A stretch of DNA of 64,000 nt, from positions 40,258 to 104,257 of the forward strand of contig CAIKZZ010000008.1 of the NCBI GenBank assembly GCA_903832085.1. Reading direction: 5' to 3'. Shown one piece after another: positions 42,590 to 52,823 of the stretch. Within the stretch, counting starts at the first letter, position 1. Each line of letters starts with the position of its first letter. Origin of the DNA: an uncultured Pseudomonadota bacterium. GTDB taxonomy: Bacteria; Pseudomonadota; Gammaproteobacteria; Steroidobacterales; Steroidobacteraceae. The notes beneath the pieces were generated by a model. That model was given only the letters and a program-made list of their open reading frames with translations. It had not been told where the DNA came from and did no database searches. The position numbers were made by a program, and so were the translations under genes.

Positions 42590-43798
42590 TTAGTCACGAT
42601 ACAAGAGTAGCGACTCGCGAGTGGCACACCACTCGCGCTCGTCTTTATGCGCCATTGCTTCAAGATCTGCTGTGGTTGACGTCGGATCATCAACCCATTC
42701 GCGCAGCAAAGGACTGCCGTTGATGAGATCGATTGCCAAGCGCTCGTGCTCGTATTCATATGGAAAGTCACGCCATAGAGCGTAATCTGGGTATTCGACA
42801 CGAATGGCTTTTAATGCGATCGCGAGCAACCGCCACGGCTTAAAAAGCGCGTGCTGATAGGCAGGGTCATCCACATGAATCTGTATACCGTGGCACAGAT
42901 GGCCGGCGTGCTTGTGGAACGTCGGCTCAAACCAGCAAGGCCGTAAGCGACAGCCCTGCAGCCACGCCGGCGCCAACCGCTGCATGGTCTTTAGTAGGCG
43001 CTCAGCGTCAAGATCAGGGGCGCCAAACAACTCAAGCGCACGGGTTGTGCCGCGCCCCTCAGACAATGTGGTGCCTTCGAGCATCACCGTCCCCGCATAG
43101 GCGCGTGCCATCGACAGATTCGCCGCATTTGGACTTGGGTTAATCCAGCTGCGTACACCCAAGGGCCAGCCATAGCCTGGGCTCTGTGCTGGCTGCCAGC
43201 CTTGCAAAGCAATGACACGGTAGTCGACTGACAAGTTGAGATGTTGGATAAACCAGTGTCCGGCCTCGCCTAGGGTGAGCCCATGGCGCATAGGCAATGG
43301 CCCTGCTCCCACAAAGCTCTCCCAGCCCGCTCGCAACGCCAAGCCCTCGACTGGGCGGCCCGCGGGATTTGGCCTATCAAGCACCCACACGGACTTCCCC
43401 TTGCGTGCTGCGGCTTCGAGCACATAGCGCAAGGTCGTCAAAAAGGTATAAATCCGGCAGCCTAAATCCTGCAAATCGACCAGTAAGACGTCGAAAGTAT
43501 TGAGCATGGTGTCTGTCGGCCGACGCACCTCACCATACAAACTGAACACCGGCATGCCGTGGACGGGGTCCTGATAATCCATCGTCTCAACCATATTGTC
43601 TTGCTTCTCACCCCGGAGTCCGTGCTGCGGGCCAAATGCTGCGGTCAGCTGCATCGTTGGCACTAGCGCCAAGGCATCAAGTGAATGCTGGAGACCAGCT
43701 GTGACTGACGCCGGGTGCGCAAGCAGCGCAACACGTCTGCCTTTCAACGCGTCCTGTAACTGCGACTCATCAATTAGGCGATCGATACCAAATTTCAT
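42590..43798 (-). CDS. Exo-beta-N-acetylmuramidase NamZ-like (DUF1343)
   Basis: 402 residues; the start ATG overlaps the upstream stop as TGATG. DUF1343 hallmarks: GIDRLID, ALLAHPASVT, FGPQHGLRGEKQDNM, VFSLYGEVRRPT, DVLLVDLQDLGCRIYTF, and WVLDRPNPAGR. The family (GH171) includes NamZ, which releases MurNAc from the ends of peptidoglycan fragments for cell-wall recycling. No signal peptide is visible, so this copy may act in the cytoplasm. Coupled with the DOMON-like gene, a pairing fitting a shared carbohydrate-related role. Confidence 0.9.
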   Translation of the reverse strand: MKFGIDRLIDESQLQDALKGRRVALLAHPASVTAGLQHSLDALALVPTMQLTAAFGPQHGLRGEKQDNMVETMDYQDPVHGMPVFSLYGEVRRPTDTMLNTFDVLLVDLQDLGCRIYTFLTTLRYVLEAAARKGKSVWVLDRPNPAGRPVEGLALRAGWESFVGAGPLPMRHGLTLGEAGHWFIQHLNLSVDYRVIALQGWQPAQSPGYGWPLGVRSWINPSPNAANLSMARAYAGTVMLEGTTLSEGRGTTRALELFGAPDLDAERLLKTMQRLAPAWLQGCRLRPCWFEPTFHKHAGHLCHGIQIHVDDPAYQHALFKPWRLLAIALKAIRVEYPDYALWRDFPYEYEHERLAIDLINGSPLLREWVDDPTSTTADLEAMAHKDEREWCATRESLLLYRD

Positions 43799-44361
43799 CA
43801 CTCTTCTACCTGAGAAAAAGGCAACGACAACATAAAACCACGACGATCATGAAAATCCGGCATCGGTCCTGGGTGCGCAAGCGCAAAGTAATGGCACTTA
43901 CCGATCAAGCTTTTGATGACCATTGTAATGCCGAAATCCAATCGAGTGGCCAGCGCGTAATTCGGCAAAGTCGACAAATCAAATATGCAACGCACCATTA
44001 CCTCTTGCGCACTACACTCAGCGCGAGATAAAAGGACTTTTGTTTTTGTGAGATTACTCACTTTAACTCGATAATCTGAAAATGAGTATGCAGCCCAAGC
44101 ACCGGAAGAGGTGGCATTGATCTCGATATAGCCACTTTCTGTCGGCAGTGCCACAAAAGCTTCAAAACATGTTCCTTGCCACAGCCCGTCCGTAAAGATT
44201 TGATCGGCAGAATCAGGCCACGATATATCGTTGATTGACCCACAAAGCGTATAAACAACGGTAATACAGCTACCCGTGCGCGTAACCCTCGCCGTCGCTT
44301 GAAGCTCCAACGGGGACTCGGAAGCGGGATTTTCAAGCAGTGGTAGTGAGGGAGTTCGCAT
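43798..44361 (-). CDS. DOMON-like domain protein
   Basis: 187 residues. Beta-sandwich family related to type 9 carbohydrate-binding modules: LWQGTCFEAFVALPTESGYIEINATSSGAWAAYSFSDYR is the conserved core, and the end has CHYFALAHPGPMPDFHDRRGF. No signal peptide. Activity unknown; a sugar-binding role is likely from the fold and from its coupled neighbour, the NamZ-like muramidase, whose start overlaps its stop. Confidence 0.85.
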   Translation of the reverse strand: MRTPSLPLLENPASESPLELQATARVTRTGSCITVVYTLCGSINDISWPDSADQIFTDGLWQGTCFEAFVALPTESGYIEINATSSGAWAAYSFSDYRVKVSNLTKTKVLLSRAECSAQEVMVRCIFDLSTLPNYALATRLDFGITMVIKSLIGKCHYFALAHPGPMPDFHDRRGFMLSLPFSQVEE

Positions 44362-44401
44362 TGACTCATGCTACCGCGCGCCGCACAGCTTCGGCGACCA
44401 T

Positions 44402-45052
44402 TTAACCTGCACGCCGAAAGGTGAGGTTATAGCGTACACCCTGCGTCGTTCCGACCACGCGCGGGCTCAAGCGGCGCACCGCATGAAAACCCTTTCGCGC
44501 CTCACGGCCAAAAACGATTACGTCCCCATCCTGCAGTAGCATCGGCACACCAGGGCCCGCTCGCGTGGCTCCATACCAAACAAAAACAGCCGGCAGTCCA
44601 ATCGATACAGACACGATGGGATGGCTCATGTCTTTCTCGTCATGATCACGGTGAGTACCCATTTGCGCACCCACGACATAGCGGTTGATCAGACAGCAGT
44701 CAGGCTGAAAACTACCGAAGCCGGCGACCTGTGCTGCTTGCAGCGCAAGCGCGGCAAAAGATTGCGGCATTGGCGGCCAAATTTGTGATGACTCAGGATC
44801 CATGGCTGCATACCGATAACCACGGGCATCACTGACCCAGCCCATCTCACCGCAATTGGTGATTGCCACTGACATGCGCCCCCCACCTGGGGTGCGCATA
44901 TGGCGAAATGGCGCACTTACCGCTACCTGCTCTATTAGATCAATTAACGGCGAGGTCGATACAAATCGACGCAATAGGACCACTGCAGGCGCTAACTCTT
45001 GCGCCGCGGTATCTTGAACTTCCGCAAACAGATCTGTCTGATCGATCACCAT
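44402..45052 (-). CDS. alkB: Alpha-ketoglutarate-dependent dioxygenase AlkB
   Basis: 216 residues from the ATG at 45052, because E. coli AlkB starts at the matching DLFA segment; the track's start 13 codons earlier overlaps the MOSC gene. Conserved stretches: PFRHMRTPGGGRMSVAITNCGEMGW, FQPDCCLINRY, THRDHDEKD (Fe-binding His and Asp), VSIGLPAVF, RKGFHAVRRL (second His) and RYNLTFRRA (2OG-binding Arg). It repairs 1-methyladenine and 3-methylcytosine in DNA and RNA by oxidative demethylation. Confidence 0.95.
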   Translation of the reverse strand: MVIDQTDLFAEVQDTAAQELAPAVVLLRRFVSTSPLIDLIEQVAVSAPFRHMRTPGGGRMSVAITNCGEMGWVSDARGYRYAAMDPESSQIWPPMPQSFAALALQAAQVAGFGSFQPDCCLINRYVVGAQMGTHRDHDEKDMSHPIVSVSIGLPAVFVWYGATRAGPGVPMLLQDGDVIVFGREARKGFHAVRRLSPRVVGTTQGVRYNLTFRRAG

Positions 45053-45065
45053 TCGTACCGGTGAG

Positions 45066-45518
45066 TCAGCGACTGACGTGAGACACGCCATCGCCTACCG
45101 CGATTAAGCCTGTCTTCAGCACTCGAGCACGCAAACCACCTTTATTCGCAAAGAACTTCAGCACTTCACGATGAGTGCGTCGCTGAAATAATCGACAAGG
45201 CTCAGCGAGCTCTACGCCTTGAAGCAACGAGTCTCCTACCAAAAACTCTTGTCCAACCAAATCGTTGAGGCGCACACCACGTGTCACTATATTACGCCTA
45301 GGCATATCAGCACCGAGCTCTATACCCGTCTCCTGACAAAACGCTTCGATATGCTCTGACTCAATCAGTGTCACACCTTGGTCTCCAGAACCCTTTAACG
45401 CGATGTCATAATAACGATCACCGACAAGTCCACAGTCCGCAACACACTCAACCGATGCAACAGTGCGCATCGGTGCACCACGCTTTTCGGCAACAAAAAT
45501 GCTAACCACGCTAGTCAT
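45066..45518 (-). CDS. MOSC domain protein
   Basis: 150 residues, a stand-alone MOSC domain as in YiiM-like and other small MOSC proteins. GLVGDRYYD near 31, VTLIESEHIEAF, RRNIVTRGVRLNDLVGQEFLVGD, and ELAEPCRLFQ with the conserved Cys. MOSC proteins bind molybdenum cofactor sulfur species; the role of the stand-alone form is unclear. The alkB start lies 13 bases downstream, so the two may be co-transcribed. Confidence 0.9.
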   Translation of the reverse strand: MTSVVSIFVAEKRGAPMRTVASVECVADCGLVGDRYYDIALKGSGDQGVTLIESEHIEAFCQETGIELGADMPRRNIVTRGVRLNDLVGQEFLVGDSLLQGVELAEPCRLFQRRTHREVLKFFANKGGLRARVLKTGLIAVGDGVSHVSR

Positions 45519-45594
45519 TGGCTATGCCTCCAGCCTAGGCTACAAAAAGTCACTTAAAAATAAAAAGGCCATTAGTAAAAATTAACTTGCAGCA

Positions 45595-45622
45595 GCATAG
45601 CTATTTTTAAATAGCCCTATGC
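45595..45622 (-). terminator. Possible terminator hairpin of the GNAT gene
   Basis: Inverted repeat GCATAG-CTATTT / AAATAG-cc-CTATGC overlapping the stop codon region of the acetyltransferase gene, with a two-base bulge. No clear T run on the minus strand. Low confidence. Confidence 0.3.
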
Positions 45623-46300
45623 CAAGAACGCGCTCAAACGCTCTCGCTGCTGACCCGCAGCGGTCTGGTTGTCGGCTGATAACCAGCGCTGATATCCGTT
45701 TCGCAACTTTTGCCATTCGCCGTCAAGTATAGAATACCAAGCGGTATCTCGATTGCGGCCCTTCACCCACATGTGCTGTCTAAACAGCCCCTCGAACTGA
45801 AACCCGAGACGCACTGCCGCGTACCGAGATGGCTCGTTAAGCGCATCGCACTTCCATTCGAAACGCCGATAGCCCAACGTGTCAAAAACATAGCTGGCCA
45901 TCAAGAAAAAAGCCTCTGTGGACTGACGCGAGCGCGCCATTGCAGGGCCCCATAGAATATTGCCGATTTCAATGACACCATGCTCTGGCACTATGCGCAT
46001 TAATGACTGACGGCCATAGGTCTGCCCGCTACTTGGATCGACGCACGCAAAAAACAGCGGGTCGCTCGCTTGTAGTTTCGCGCTGATCCACTGTTCCATA
46101 TCCGCGACCGACTGAGGCGGCTCATCGCTCGGCAGATAACGAAACATTCGCTGTGCGTCCGGGTGCTGACCGAGCAATGCCAAGTCTGGCGCATGGCGTA
46201 GCGCCAATGGCTCCAGCCTAATGTAATGGCCGGTCAGCGTCGTATGGGATGGGCTCAGAGCAGGCTGCATATTGGAACTGTACACCAGCTCTTCAGCCAT
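45617..46300 (-). CDS. GNAT family N-acetyltransferase, RimJ-like
   Basis: 227 residues; an ATG at 46270 is an alternative start that fits homologues slightly better (GHYIRLEPLALRHAPDLALL follows soon after). Acetyltransferase_3 type: YGRQSLMRIVPEHGVIEIGNILWGPAMARSRQSTEAFFLMASYVFDTLGYRRFEWKCDALNEPSRYAAVRLGFQFEGLFRQHM, with the typical N-acetyltransferase strand and LGFQFEG. Acetyl acceptor unknown. It is divergent from the DUF885 gene. Confidence 0.9.
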   Translation of the reverse strand: MAEELVYSSNMQPALSPSHTTLTGHYIRLEPLALRHAPDLALLGQHPDAQRMFRYLPSDEPPQSVADMEQWISAKLQASDPLFFACVDPSSGQTYGRQSLMRIVPEHGVIEIGNILWGPAMARSRQSTEAFFLMASYVFDTLGYRRFEWKCDALNEPSRYAAVRLGFQFEGLFRQHMWVKGRNRDTAWYSILDGEWQKLRNGYQRWLSADNQTAAGQQRERLSAFLA

Positions 46301-46539
46301 CGCAGCGTCTCATGGACAAGAGTGTCGACGTCTAGGCACTGGTTGCACACGGCGCGCCTGTTCAATGACCTCCAGGGCCGACATGAAGAAATCCGTAACG
46401 TCCTCTGCCCAAATCCGCACGCGGCCAACCACTTTAAAAGCCGAAGACTTCCACCTCCTACAAAGCGCCACAGTCCAGCAGCTCCGGCTTCGCTATACTC
46501 AAGCCTAGTTGCCCTTCCATATCCCCCAGGAGCCCAAGC

Positions 46540-48243
46540 ATGCGCCGCACTCACTTTTTGTATGGCGTGCTACTCACGGTCCTTTGCTGCATTACGGCGC
46601 ACGCCGACAGTCTTAACGAGCTCGGGACCGACTTTTGGCAATGGCGGGGAGTCGAGCAGCCGTTTTCAACTGACGACATCCCTCGTATTGAGCGCCCCCA
46701 AGGCTACACTGTTGATTGGTCAGCAAAGGCCATAGCGCAGCGATTACAGGAACTGAGCCTCTTTGAGAGACGCTGGCAGAGCCTTGTCCCCGCACCTAAT
46801 ACGGCCATCCCACTTCAAGTCGACTACCGGCTGCTCGGCTCCGCAATTGCTCGGGTTCGCTGGGAGCTCGCCATCACTGAATCATGGCGGCGCAATCCAA
46901 GCTTCTATGTGGATCAAACCGTTGGCTCCGTTTTCGCACTGCTCCTCCAACCTGCACCCTTTACGGAAGCGCGCCAGCAGGCAATCATTACCCGCCTACG
47001 CACAATTCCAAAAACGCTTGTGGATGGTCGCGCCAATCTGACCGATGTTCGGCGGCCTTTTGCGACCTTAACTGTTGATGCATTAGAAAATATCGATCAA
47101 CGGCTCTCGCAGACGGTCGCCGCCCTCGCGCCACATTTCACAGCTCACAATCGTCGCGCTCTGCAAGCGCTTGCCCCCAACGTAAGTAAGGCCCTTGTTA
47201 GCTACCGCACCTGGGTCGCCGATATCATACATAGTGCGCGCCCAGACACTGCAATTGGCAGGGACAATTATCTTTTTTTCCTACGCAATGTGGCACTAAT
47301 AACCTATACGCCAGAACAACTGCTTGAGATGAGTGATCAGGAATGGGCGCGCGCGGTCGCGTTTGAGAGCTATCAAAAGGAGCGGTTAATTGGAACACCT
47401 GCAGCCGCGATCTTTGCCAATGCAGATGCACAAATTGCCGGTGAACGTCTTGAGGAGCAAAAGATCCGCGATTACTTAATGACGCAACATATTTTAAGTA
47501 TCCCCCAATCGTTGCATCATTACCGCAATTTACTGATCCCAGATTATCTGCAACCCCTAGCAGACTTTGGCGAGACTGATGATCTAACAAGCGCCACACG
47601 ACTCGATGAAGATGGCGTTAGCTATATCCAGGCGCCCACAGTTGATCTGGGGTTCTTCCGTCTCTCCACTGCTCAGGACCCGCGCCCTATCATTGTGCAT
47701 GAAGGCGTCCCAGGTCATTACTTTCAACTTTGCCTGAGCTGGTCACATCCAGATGCGCTTCGTCGCCACTACTACGACTCTGGCGCAAATGAAGGGATTG
47801 GGTTCTATGCAGAAGAAATGATGCTGCAGGCTGGGCTATTCGACGACAACCCCCGCACCCGCGAAACGATCTATAGCTTCATGCGCTTGAGGGCACTAAG
47901 AGTTGCAGTAGACGTGAGATTGGCTCTAGGGCTTTATACTATGCAGCAAGCTGCTGACTACCTTGAGAGAACCGTTCCAGTTGATAGAAAAACGGCACTA
48001 GGTGAAGCAGCATTTTTCGCTAGCGGCCCAGGACAGGCGATTTCCTATCAGATCGGTAAGATTCAGATTACGAAGTTTCTCTCCGATACAAAACGCGCAA
48101 AAGGTGAGCGCATGTCGTTACTGGATTTCAATAACTATTTGTGGAGCAATGGGAATGTACCAATCTCATTGCAGCGCTGGGAGCTCCTCGGTGATCCATC
48201 AGATGTACCTCCACTAGCTGAAATTAAAAGCGCAGCGCCCTAA
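46540..48243 (+). CDS. DUF885 family predicted exported metallopeptidase
   Basis: 567 residues, GGAG ribosome site before ATG. Signal peptide MRRTHFLYGVLLTVLCCITAHAD. DUF885 protein with IVHEGVPGHYFQLCLSW, an HExxxH zinc motif, and NEGIGFYAEEMMLQAGLF with a likely third ligand. Family members are probable zinc peptidases of the gluzincin group, but few are characterised. The S9 peptidase gene follows 52 bases downstream on the same strand, and a third peptidase (Dcp) lies nearby, giving a peptide-degrading neighbourhood. Confidence 0.9.
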   Translation: MRRTHFLYGVLLTVLCCITAHADSLNELGTDFWQWRGVEQPFSTDDIPRIERPQGYTVDWSAKAIAQRLQELSLFERRWQSLVPAPNTAIPLQVDYRLLGSAIARVRWELAITESWRRNPSFYVDQTVGSVFALLLQPAPFTEARQQAIITRLRTIPKTLVDGRANLTDVRRPFATLTVDALENIDQRLSQTVAALAPHFTAHNRRALQALAPNVSKALVSYRTWVADIIHSARPDTAIGRDNYLFFLRNVALITYTPEQLLEMSDQEWARAVAFESYQKERLIGTPAAAIFANADAQIAGERLEEQKIRDYLMTQHILSIPQSLHHYRNLLIPDYLQPLADFGETDDLTSATRLDEDGVSYIQAPTVDLGFFRLSTAQDPRPIIVHEGVPGHYFQLCLSWSHPDALRRHYYDSGANEGIGFYAEEMMLQAGLFDDNPRTRETIYSFMRLRALRVAVDVRLALGLYTMQQAADYLERTVPVDRKTALGEAAFFASGPGQAISYQIGKIQITKFLSDTKRAKGERMSLLDFNNYLWSNGNVPISLQRWELLGDPSDVPPLAEIKSAAP

Positions 48244-48295
48244 GAAACCAACGCACAGTGTGATCGATCAAATATTCTAACCTGCGGGTCTGAGC

Positions 48296-50515
48296 ATGAA
48301 AAAACTTCCAACGGCATTTCGGAGCTGCAGTCTTTCGCTCGCGCTATTCAGTATGCTTGCAAGCATCACGTTGACCGGTCCGCTGGCGGTTGGCGCAACC
48401 AAGACACTCGACCTTGATCGACTCTATAGCCTACCGTGGTTAATAGGAACTAAGCCACTAGCGCCAGCATGGTCACCCGACAGTCAGCACGTCGCATTTT
48501 TGTGGAACGATGCGGGGACGAACTTCTATGACGTGTGGATGACAGACACCACCACCCGTAAAGCAGCGCGCGTCACCGCTTTACCCCAGCCAGAGACGCC
48601 CCTGCATCCGGGAACTGATATTGCAAAATTGGAGCAAATTGCAGCTGCCGAAACTGATACCGGGGTATCGGAGGTTAGTTGGGCAGCCGACGGCAAGCAC
48701 CTGTTGTTCGTTTTTCACGGAAGTATTTACAGCGTCATTCCGGGGAGTAAACCCCACAAACTTAATGACCTTGCGACCCAACAAAGTGCGATAGCTCCCG
48801 CGCCCAAAGGAAACCAAATCGCGTTTTTAGCAAGTGGCGCACTCTACGTGGCTGGAATCTCCGAAGGTATGAAGGATGTCCGTGTCGTGTACGCACCAGA
48901 GGCACAGGGTGTCGAGGTTGAGGAATTTCACTGGTCACACGACGGCACACAATTAGCCTTCATAGAGACCGATAGCCACAAGGTGCCGCTGCGAGGCATT
49001 CCAGACTATTTAGGCGATGAAACGCGTCTGACGCTAGTAAAGCGACCATTTCCTGGTGAGTCGCCCGAGGCCAGACGCCTCGGCGTCGTTGGCACTCAAG
49101 GAGGGAGCGTGCATTGGTTGACGCTCGGCGGAGAGCCATCCGATCAGTATTTCACTTTGGCCTGGTCACCCGATGACAAATCGCTGCTGATCGACAAGAG
49201 CGACATCTATATCAAGAATCGTCAATTACTGGTTGTGCCACTGAGCACTGGTCATGCAGTGAGCGTCACGCAGGAAAGCGACAACAATAACGTAACAGCA
49301 GAATGGTGGTCAGACTGGGCAGCCGATGGCAAGGGGTTCTACTATGTGTCCGATCGTGAATACGATTACCACCTTTACTATGAGCCATTAACAGGAGGAA
49401 TCCCAACGCAGATCACGAATGGGAAATGGGCAATATTCTCTGTAGCCACCAGCGATGATCATCGGTCGATATTTTATACAAGCAATCAGGATGCTTTAGA
49501 GGAGCGGCAAGTCTATACATTAAGATCAGGAAGTCGTCATGCAACTCGCATCACATCAGCACACGGCACCCATGCGCCCGTAATCTCACCCGATGGCCGC
49601 TTTATCGCGGACATTTACTCGAGCGATAGCGAGCCACCCGAGCTCTATTTGCAGTCAACTACTGCAATCGGTAGTGCGCCCCTAGTAGCGACTCAGATTA
49701 CCCATTCACCACTCGCTGAATTTAGAGATTATTCGTGGGTGGCCGCGCGCTACGTGCAGTTTCCAAATACACGGGATGGGACGACACTGCATGCACGATT
49801 GACGCTTCCGCCCCATTTCGATGCCACAAAGCACTATCCCGCAATTTTAGGCTCGGTATACAGCAATACAGTCCACAACCAGTGGGGCGGACGTATCTAT
49901 CACCCAACGTGGGCGCTTGATCAGTTCCTAGCTCAACAGGGCTACGTGCTTATGAATGTAGACATTAGCGGCAGTTCTGGCTACGGCAAAGCATTTCGGC
50001 AACGCATCGCGCAGGACTATGGCGGTGTGGATGTAGAGGATCTATTGAGCGGCACGCAGTACTTAATTAAAACAGGCTATGTAGACCCTGCTCGAATTGG
50101 TATTTGGGGCAGTAGTTATGGCGGCCTGTTGACCACTATGTCGCTGCTCACAAAACCAGGCGTCTATAAAGTCGGCGTTGCTGGCGCACCAGCAACCAGT
50201 CTGTTCCATGCTCAAACCGGCGAGATGCGCACGATGCTTGCGCCACAAGACCATGCTCAAACGTATAGCAAATCGTCAGCCTTCCTAAAGTCTGGCGCAC
50301 TGCAGGACCACCTATTGATCATTCACGGCATGCGGGATGATACCGTGCTATTTAAAGACTCGATCACGCTCGTGCAGCGGTTAATCCTACAGGGACATGA
50401 TGTGGATCTCGTTGCATTGCCCGACGCGCCGCACGGTTGGGATACCAAGGGCCTCGCGCAAACACGCTTTGCATTTCACAAACTGGTTGATTATTTCGAT
50501 CGATACTTAAAATAA
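48296..50515 (+). CDS. S9 family prolyl oligopeptidase-like peptidase
   Basis: 739 residues. Signal peptide ending near TGPLAVGA. An N-terminal beta-propeller (PDSQHVAFLW, WAADGKHLLFVFHG, WSPDDKSLLIDKSD repeats) precedes the alpha/beta-hydrolase domain from about 500: DYGGVDVEDLLSGTQYL, GIWGSSYGGLLTTMSLL with the catalytic Ser, MRDDTVLF with Asp and DAPHGWD with His. It resembles dipeptidyl-peptidase IV/acylaminoacyl-peptidase types and probably degrades proline-containing peptides in the periplasm. It converges on sucD. Confidence 0.93.
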   Translation: MKKLPTAFRSCSLSLALFSMLASITLTGPLAVGATKTLDLDRLYSLPWLIGTKPLAPAWSPDSQHVAFLWNDAGTNFYDVWMTDTTTRKAARVTALPQPETPLHPGTDIAKLEQIAAAETDTGVSEVSWAADGKHLLFVFHGSIYSVIPGSKPHKLNDLATQQSAIAPAPKGNQIAFLASGALYVAGISEGMKDVRVVYAPEAQGVEVEEFHWSHDGTQLAFIETDSHKVPLRGIPDYLGDETRLTLVKRPFPGESPEARRLGVVGTQGGSVHWLTLGGEPSDQYFTLAWSPDDKSLLIDKSDIYIKNRQLLVVPLSTGHAVSVTQESDNNNVTAEWWSDWAADGKGFYYVSDREYDYHLYYEPLTGGIPTQITNGKWAIFSVATSDDHRSIFYTSNQDALEERQVYTLRSGSRHATRITSAHGTHAPVISPDGRFIADIYSSDSEPPELYLQSTTAIGSAPLVATQITHSPLAEFRDYSWVAARYVQFPNTRDGTTLHARLTLPPHFDATKHYPAILGSVYSNTVHNQWGGRIYHPTWALDQFLAQQGYVLMNVDISGSSGYGKAFRQRIAQDYGGVDVEDLLSGTQYLIKTGYVDPARIGIWGSSYGGLLTTMSLLTKPGVYKVGVAGAPATSLFHAQTGEMRTMLAPQDHAQTYSKSSAFLKSGALQDHLLIIHGMRDDTVLFKDSITLVQRLILQGHDVDLVALPDAPHGWDTKGLAQTRFAFHKLVDYFDRYLK

Positions 50516-50548
50516 GCGCTTGTAAAACACTCGCCACAAAACACTTTT

Positions 50549-51424
50549 TTAAAGCACCGATTTCAAAAGGCGCCCCATCTCAGCTGGATTACGGGTCACT
50601 TTAATACCACACTCTTCCATGACGGCGAGTTTTTCTTGCGCAGTGCCCTTACCACCGGAAATAATCGCTCCGGCGTGTCCCATACGTTTTCCGGGGGGCG
50701 CCGTAACTCCAGCAATGAAGCCAACGACTGGCTTTTTCATATTGTCTTTAATCCAGCGCGCACAGACTTCTTCGTCTTCGCCGCCGATCTCACCGACCAT
50801 GATTACCGCATCGGTCTCTGGATCGGCGTTAAAAAGCCTCATCACATCAATATGTTTCATGCCATTGACGGGATCACCGCCGATCCCGACACAAGTGGAT
50901 TGCCCTAAGCCCAGCTCCATCAACTGTCCAACGGCTTCATAGGTCAGTGTTCCAGAACGGGAGACAACACCGATGCGGCCTTTTTTGTGAATGTGGCCAG
51001 GCATGATGCCGATTTTGATTTCTTCGGGCGTAATCACACCGGGACAATTTGGCCCAACTAAAATAGTGTGCTTGCCCTGCATACGATAACGCGTGTTGAT
51101 CATGTCACGCACAGGCACGCCTTCCGTGATACAAATAACGAGGTCAAGTCCTGCGTCGACAGCCTCATCAATAGCAGCGGCTGCAAACGGTGGTGGCACA
51201 TAGATCACGGACGCTGTTGCGCCGGTTTGCTGTTTGGCCTCTTTGACAGTCCCAAAAATGGGAATTCCCTCGAAATTCTCGCCGGCTTTATTCGGGTTGA
51301 CTCCTGCGACGAAACACTCTTTGCCATTGGCATAGTCACGGCACATGCGAGTATGAAACTGGCCAGTTTTACCAGTAATTCCTTGGGTCATCACCTTGGT
51401 GTGTTTGTCGATCAGAATGCTCAT
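50549..51424 (-). CDS. sucD: Succinyl-CoA synthetase alpha subunit
   Basis: 291 residues. CoA-binding Rossmann domain ([18 protein letters not shown]), then ligase domain with [16 protein letters not shown] and [11 protein letters not shown], the catalytic phospho-histidine loop. With SucC it makes succinate, CoA and ATP or GTP from succinyl-CoA in the citric acid cycle. It follows sucC by 11 bases on the same strand. Confidence 0.97.
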   Translation of the reverse strand: MSILIDKHTKVMTQGITGKTGQFHTRMCRDYANGKECFVAGVNPNKAGENFEGIPIFGTVKEAKQQTGATASVIYVPPPFAAAAIDEAVDAGLDLVICITEGVPVRDMINTRYRMQGKHTILVGPNCPGVITPEEIKIGIMPGHIHKKGRIGVVSRSGTLTYEAVGQLMELGLGQSTCVGIGGDPVNGMKHIDVMRLFNADPETDAVIMVGEIGGEDEEVCARWIKDNMKKPVVGFIAGVTAPPGKRMGHAGAIISGGKGTAQEKLAVMEECGIKVTRNPAEMGRLLKSVL

Positions 51425-51435
51425 GGAATTCTCTC

Positions 51436-52602
51436 TTAATGACTGCTAACAGCAGTGACGATCGCGCGCGCAGCGTCGGCCATATTGTCTGCGGAAATAA
51501 TCGGTAACCCGGATTTTTTCAACAGCTCTTTGCCTAAATCTTCATTTGTACCTTTCATTCGTACAACCAAAGGAACACTTAGATTCACCTCACGAACCGC
51601 TGCTATTACTCCTTCAGCAATGGTGTCGCAGCGCATAATCCCACCAAAAATATTGACGAGAATGCCCTTGACTGCAGGGTTCTTCAGCATGAGTTTGAAC
51701 GCTTCAGTCACTTTCTGCGCAGTGGCACCACCGCCCACATCGAGGAAGTTTGCCGGCTCCGCACCAAAAAGCTTGATGGTATCCATGGTCGCCATGGCGA
51801 GCCCTGCGCCATTGACAAGGCAACCAATATTGCCATTTAGCGAGATGTAAGACAGATCAAACTTGGAGGCTTCAATTTCTGCCGGATCCTCTTCATCAAG
51901 ATCACGCATTGCGACAATATCTGGATGCCTAAATAATGCGTTGCTATCAAAGTTCAATTTTGCGTCGAGTGCGAGTACCCGCCCGTCACCAGTAATGATG
52001 AGTGGATTAATTTCAGCTAAAGACGCGTCACATTCTGTGAAGGCAGTGTATAGACCTTGCATGAAGCGCACGGCTTCAGCTACCGACCCTTCAGGAATGC
52101 CAATGGCGCGGGCCACAGTCGCAGCATCTAGACTCGTGAGGCCGGCACCTGGATCAATCGCAATCTTATGAATTTTTTCAGGACTGTTAGCGGCAACTTC
52201 TTCGATTTCCATACCGCCTTCTGAACTCGCCATTAGCGTAATGCGTTGAGTTGCGCGGTCGACCACCATACCGACATACAGTTCCTTGGCTATGTCAGCG
52301 CCTTCCTCAACCAGCAACCTTTTGACAAGGCGCCCTTCAGGACCCGTCTGGTGGGTAATCAACGTCATGCCTAATATTTGTGAGGCTTGCTCACGAACAT
52401 CTTCCAGAGACTTCACCACTTTAACGCCGCCGCCCTTACCGCGACCGCCGGCATGGATCTGGGCCTTGACCACCCATACCTTGCCTCCGAGTTCTTGTGC
52501 GACCCGAACCGCATCCTCTACGGAAAAGCACGCCTGACCCCGTGGTGTTTGTACCCCGTACCGACGGAGAATCTCTTTGCCCTGATACTCATGGATATTC
52601 AT
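51436..52602 (-). CDS. sucC: Succinyl-CoA synthetase beta subunit
   Basis: 388 residues, standard length. ATP-grasp N-terminal domain ([65 protein letters not shown]) and C-terminal ligase domain ([37 protein letters not shown]). It binds the nucleotide and succinate. It is first in a sucC-sucD pair; no sucAB genes are adjacent in the window. Confidence 0.97.
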   Translation of the reverse strand: MNIHEYQGKEILRRYGVQTPRGQACFSVEDAVRVAQELGGKVWVVKAQIHAGGRGKGGGVKVVKSLEDVREQASQILGMTLITHQTGPEGRLVKRLLVEEGADIAKELYVGMVVDRATQRITLMASSEGGMEIEEVAANSPEKIHKIAIDPGAGLTSLDAATVARAIGIPEGSVAEAVRFMQGLYTAFTECDASLAEINPLIITGDGRVLALDAKLNFDSNALFRHPDIVAMRDLDEEDPAEIEASKFDLSYISLNGNIGCLVNGAGLAMATMDTIKLFGAEPANFLDVGGGATAQKVTEAFKLMLKNPAVKGILVNIFGGIMRCDTIAEGVIAAVREVNLSVPLVVRMKGTNEDLGKELLKKSGLPIISADNMADAARAIVTAVSSH

Positions 52603-52652
52603 GTTTTATTCCGCTACTAGTCACGATGACACGACTCAACGAATCGACTGAC

Positions 52653-52672
52653 GTAACCTTTCAGGAGGTTAC
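52653..52672 (-). promoter_or_regulatory. Small palindrome in the sucC upstream region
   Basis: Perfect 7-bp inverted repeat GTAACCT / AGGTTAC around six bases, 50 bases upstream of sucC. It may be an operator or a leader hairpin; equally it could act as the end signal of an unknown transcript. The rest of 52603-52823 shows no gene. Confidence 0.35.
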
Positions 52673-52823
52673 GCCTTTACAGACTAGTCTACTTTACCTC
52701 GGACAGCGCATTATGTCCTAGTGGGTGTTGTTTACTGTCCTTTTACTGAATCTGTAGTCAGACCTGACAAATGCCTAGGAACGACATTTGAGCTACAGAT
52801 CATAGTTTACGAGCATCGCCAGG

